Translations under genes and position numbers: made by a program | Assembly (NCBI RefSeq): GCF_016427505.1 | Contig: NZ_JAELXS010000001.1 | Location: forward strand, 558,001-622,000 | Source: Sphingomonas mollis | GTDB taxonomy: Bacteria > Pseudomonadota > Alphaproteobacteria > Sphingomonadales > Sphingomonadaceae | DNA length: 64,000 nt | Direction of reading: 5' to 3' | Shown: positions 62,150-64,000 of the stretch, one piece after another | Position numbering within the stretch: position 1 is the first letter of the stretch | Layout: each line of letters opens with the position of its first letter | Notes under the pieces: model-generated | The model's database searches: none | What the model was told of the DNA's origin: nothing | Seen by the model: the letters and a program-made list of their open reading frames with translations, nothing else

Positions 62150-63726
62150 GCATCAATCAGAGCGGCTGGCGCCCGACCACGCCGACCAAGGGCAACGACG
62201 CCGCACCGACCTTCACCGGCAACAAGGCGCTGATGCTGGAGGAAGCGCTGATCTTTAAGATCGGCGATGCGACCACGACGGGTGTTGATTTCACCGGCTT
62301 CGGTGCGCCCACCGCGGCGGATGACAAGCTGTCCGGCCTCGCCCGCACCGCCCCGATCGGCCTCCCCGGCCTGTCGGAGCCGGAGACCGTCCGTCATTAC
62401 ACCCGCCTGTCGCGCCAGAACTACGCCATCGACCTCGGCCTGTTCCCGCTCGGCAGCTGCACGATGAAGCACAATCCGCGCCTCAACGAGAAGATGGCGC
62501 GACTGCCGGGCTTCAGCGACATCCACCCGCTCGCTCCCGTCGATACGGTGCAGGGGGCGCTGGAGGTCATCCATCAGCTCGCGCACTGGCTCGTCACGCT
62601 TACCGGCATGACTAGCGTCGCGATGAGCCCGAAGGCCGGTGCGCACGGCGAACTCTGCGGTATCCTCGCCATCAAGGCGGCACTGGCCAAGCGCGGGGAG
62701 GGCGCCCGCAAGGTCATCCTCGTGCCCGAATCGGCGCACGGCACCAATCCCGCCACTGCCGCCTTTGCCGGCTTCGCGGTGGAGGACATTCCTGCCACGC
62801 CCGATGGCCGCATCGATACCGCCGCGCTGATCGCCCGGCTCGGTCCCGATGTCGCCGGCGTGATGATTACCAATCCCAATACCTGCGGCCTGTTCGAATG
62901 CGACCTGAAGACGATCTCCGATGCGGTCCATGCCGCCGGCGGCTACGTCTATTGCGACGGCGCGAACTTCAACGCCATCGTCGGCCGCGTGCGCCCCGGC
63001 GATCTCGGCGTCGATGCGATGCACATCAACCTGCACAAGACCTTCTCCACTCCGCATGGCGGCGGCGGACCCGGCTCCGGCCCGGTGGTCTTCTCGGAAG
63101 CATTGACGCCCTTCGCGCCGCTCCCCTTCGTCGAAAAGCAGGGTGAGCATTTCGTCCTGATCGAGGAGGAAACCGCCGGCGAGCATCACGCCGACAGCTT
63201 TGGCCGCATGGTCGCCTTCCACGGCCAGATGGGCATGTTCACTCGCGCGCTGACCTACATCCTCAGCCACGGCGCCGATGGCCTGCGTCAGGTCGCCGAA
63301 GATGCCGTCCTCAACGCCAACTATGTGCTGCGCAGTCTGGAGGACGTGCTCCACGCGCCGTTCGCTGGCGCGGGGCCTTGCATGCACGAGGCGCTATTCT
63401 CCGATTCGAACCTTGCCGACGGCTTCTCGACGCTCGACGTGGCCAAGGGGCTGATCGACGAGGGCTATCACCCGATGACGGTGTATTTCCCCCTCGTGGT
63501 CCACGGCGCGATGCTGGTGGAACCGACCGAGACGGAATCGAAGGCCGCACTCGATCAGTTCATCGGTGCGCTTCGTTCGGTGGCGGAACGGGCCAAGGCC
63601 GGCGACGCCTCGCTGAAGACCGCCCCCCACTTCGCGCCCCGCAGCCGGCTCGACGAGACGCAGGCGGCGCGCAAGCCCATCCTCGTCTGGAAGGAACCCG
63701 CACCCATCGCGCAGGCCGCCGAATAA
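62146..63726 (+). CDS. gcvPB: glycine dehydrogenase (decarboxylating) subunit 2
   Basis: Split P-protein C-terminal half, 526 residues. The PLP lysine lies in [19 protein letters not shown]; other landmarks are [21 protein letters not shown] and [18 protein letters not shown]. Its start overlaps the gcvPA stop (ATGA), so the subunits are made together. It closes the riboswitch-controlled glycine cleavage operon. Confidence 0.97.
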   Translation: MSINQSGWRPTTPTKGNDAAPTFTGNKALMLEEALIFKIGDATTTGVDFTGFGAPTAADDKLSGLARTAPIGLPGLSEPETVRHYTRLSRQNYAIDLGLFPLGSCTMKHNPRLNEKMARLPGFSDIHPLAPVDTVQGALEVIHQLAHWLVTLTGMTSVAMSPKAGAHGELCGILAIKAALAKRGEGARKVILVPESAHGTNPATAAFAGFAVEDIPATPDGRIDTAALIARLGPDVAGVMITNPNTCGLFECDLKTISDAVHAAGGYVYCDGANFNAIVGRVRPGDLGVDAMHINLHKTFSTPHGGGGPGSGPVVFSEALTPFAPLPFVEKQGEHFVLIEEETAGEHHADSFGRMVAFHGQMGMFTRALTYILSHGADGLRQVAEDAVLNANYVLRSLEDVLHAPFAGAGPCMHEALFSDSNLADGFSTLDVAKGLIDEGYHPMTVYFPLVVHGAMLVEPTETESKAALDQFIGALRSVAERAKAGDASLKTAPHFAPRSRLDETQAARKPILVWKEPAPIAQAAE

Positions 63727-63734
63727 GGCATCGT

Positions 63735-63762
63735 CCGCCCCCAGTCCCGGACATGGGGGCGG
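63735..63762 (+). terminator. possible terminator of the gcv operon
   Basis: An 8-bp perfect stem (CCGCCCCC at 63735-63742 with 63755-63762) with a 12-base loop follows gcvPB by 8 bp; there is no T tract. Confidence 0.45.
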
Positions 63763-63822
63763 CTGTCCTACAGGCGGCAGATCGGCTATGCTCCGTGGGC
63801 GGCGCCTCCACGCCCGCCGGCC

Positions 63823-64000
63823 ATGCGGTTCGCCGAAAAACCCGTCTGGGTGCGAAGCAGTGTGAACTTCGATTCGCAACAAGCCGGCGGGCTGGGCCGG
63901 ATCATGCCGGCCGCCGCTGCCCGCAACCGTCGCTGGACGCCGCCACCGGCGGGCGACATGATGTCCGCCATGCCGATCGAACCCAGCGCCGCCGCCAGCT
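63823..64000 (+). CDS. possible start of a gene running out of the window
   Basis: An open frame from ATG 63823 (MRFAEKPVWVRSSVNFDSQQ) continues to the last base without a stop (59 codons). The composition (Ala, Pro, Arg, Met) is not distinctive, in-frame ATGs occur later, and no clear binding site is seen. It could be the N-terminus of a real gene or chance in GC-rich sequence; no family is recognised. Confidence 0.3.
   Translation, partial: MRFAEKPVWVRSSVNFDSQQAGGLGRIMPAAAARNRRWTPPPAGDMMSAMPIEPSAAAS

Noticed and set aside
63727..63822. Possible cobalamin or other riboswitch after gcvPB
   Set aside because: The conserved B12-box elements are missing; only GC-rich hairpins are seen.

Overview
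The window is a dense, GC-rich stretch of a bacterial chromosome, most likely from a Sphingomonas-like alphaproteobacterium. The evidence is a GcrA cell-cycle regulator, an F0 ATP synthase operon (I, a, c, b', b) separate from F1, a MetZ sulfhydrylase, alphaproteobacterial-type QueE, a petABC operon and many GC-rich inverted repeats of the kind common in sphingomonads. I see no phage, plasmid, transposase, CRISPR array, rRNA or tRNA. Most genes are conserved housekeeping genes, and this is inferred from sequence reading alone.

Layout. 1-1.6 kb: end of a ydbH-ynbE-ydbL phospholipid-transport operon. 1.7-4.8 kb: F0 ATP synthase operon and an SMR exporter. 4.8-12.8 kb: uvrC, recO, leuB, a lone PMT-type glycosyltransferase, then metZ-apaG-LysR and a VOC protein. 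12.8-17.7 kb: an ABC-2 permease, gcrA, an outer-membrane barrel protein and parE. 17.8-22.6 kb: argD-argF-hslO and queC-queE. 22.7-27.5 kb: a secreted unknown, a Met-rich repeat lipoprotein, lipB, a membrane protein and trmL-hemF-GNAT. 27.6-31.2 kb: petABC (cytochrome bc1) and a Gly/Tyr/Arg-rich lipoprotein. 31.3-34.3 kb: ychF operon and a small membrane protein. 34.4-38 kb: the least ordinary part, with a 2OG-oxygenase-like protein, an unknown with a Fur-like box, a DUF2254 membrane protein, a truncated nitrilase remnant and a four-cysteine mini-protein behind three Fur-like boxes. 37.9-46.5 kb: pth, rplY, a TraB/GumN protein, glyQ-glyS and ppdK. 46.5-54 kb: a Tad pilus/secretion locus (cpaABCDE-tadBC) lacking the TadA/CpaF ATPase and pilin genes. 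54-58.8 kb: an FAD oxidoreductase, a DUF1508 mini-protein, rnhA-thrB, ispH and a lipoprotein. 58.8-63.7 kb: a tandem glycine riboswitch driving gcvT-gcvH-gcvPA-gcvPB.

The main points for a second look are: three in-phase Fur-like boxes in front of a 62-residue Cys4 protein; a palindromic intergenic repeat inserted in frame inside glyS, with relatives that supply the ribosome-binding sites of gcvPA and argF; the Tad locus without its motor ATPase; and a perfect 32-bp inverted repeat between glyQ and glyS. I did not find a clear, wholly new multi-gene system; the iron-box/Cys4 unit is the nearest candidate.
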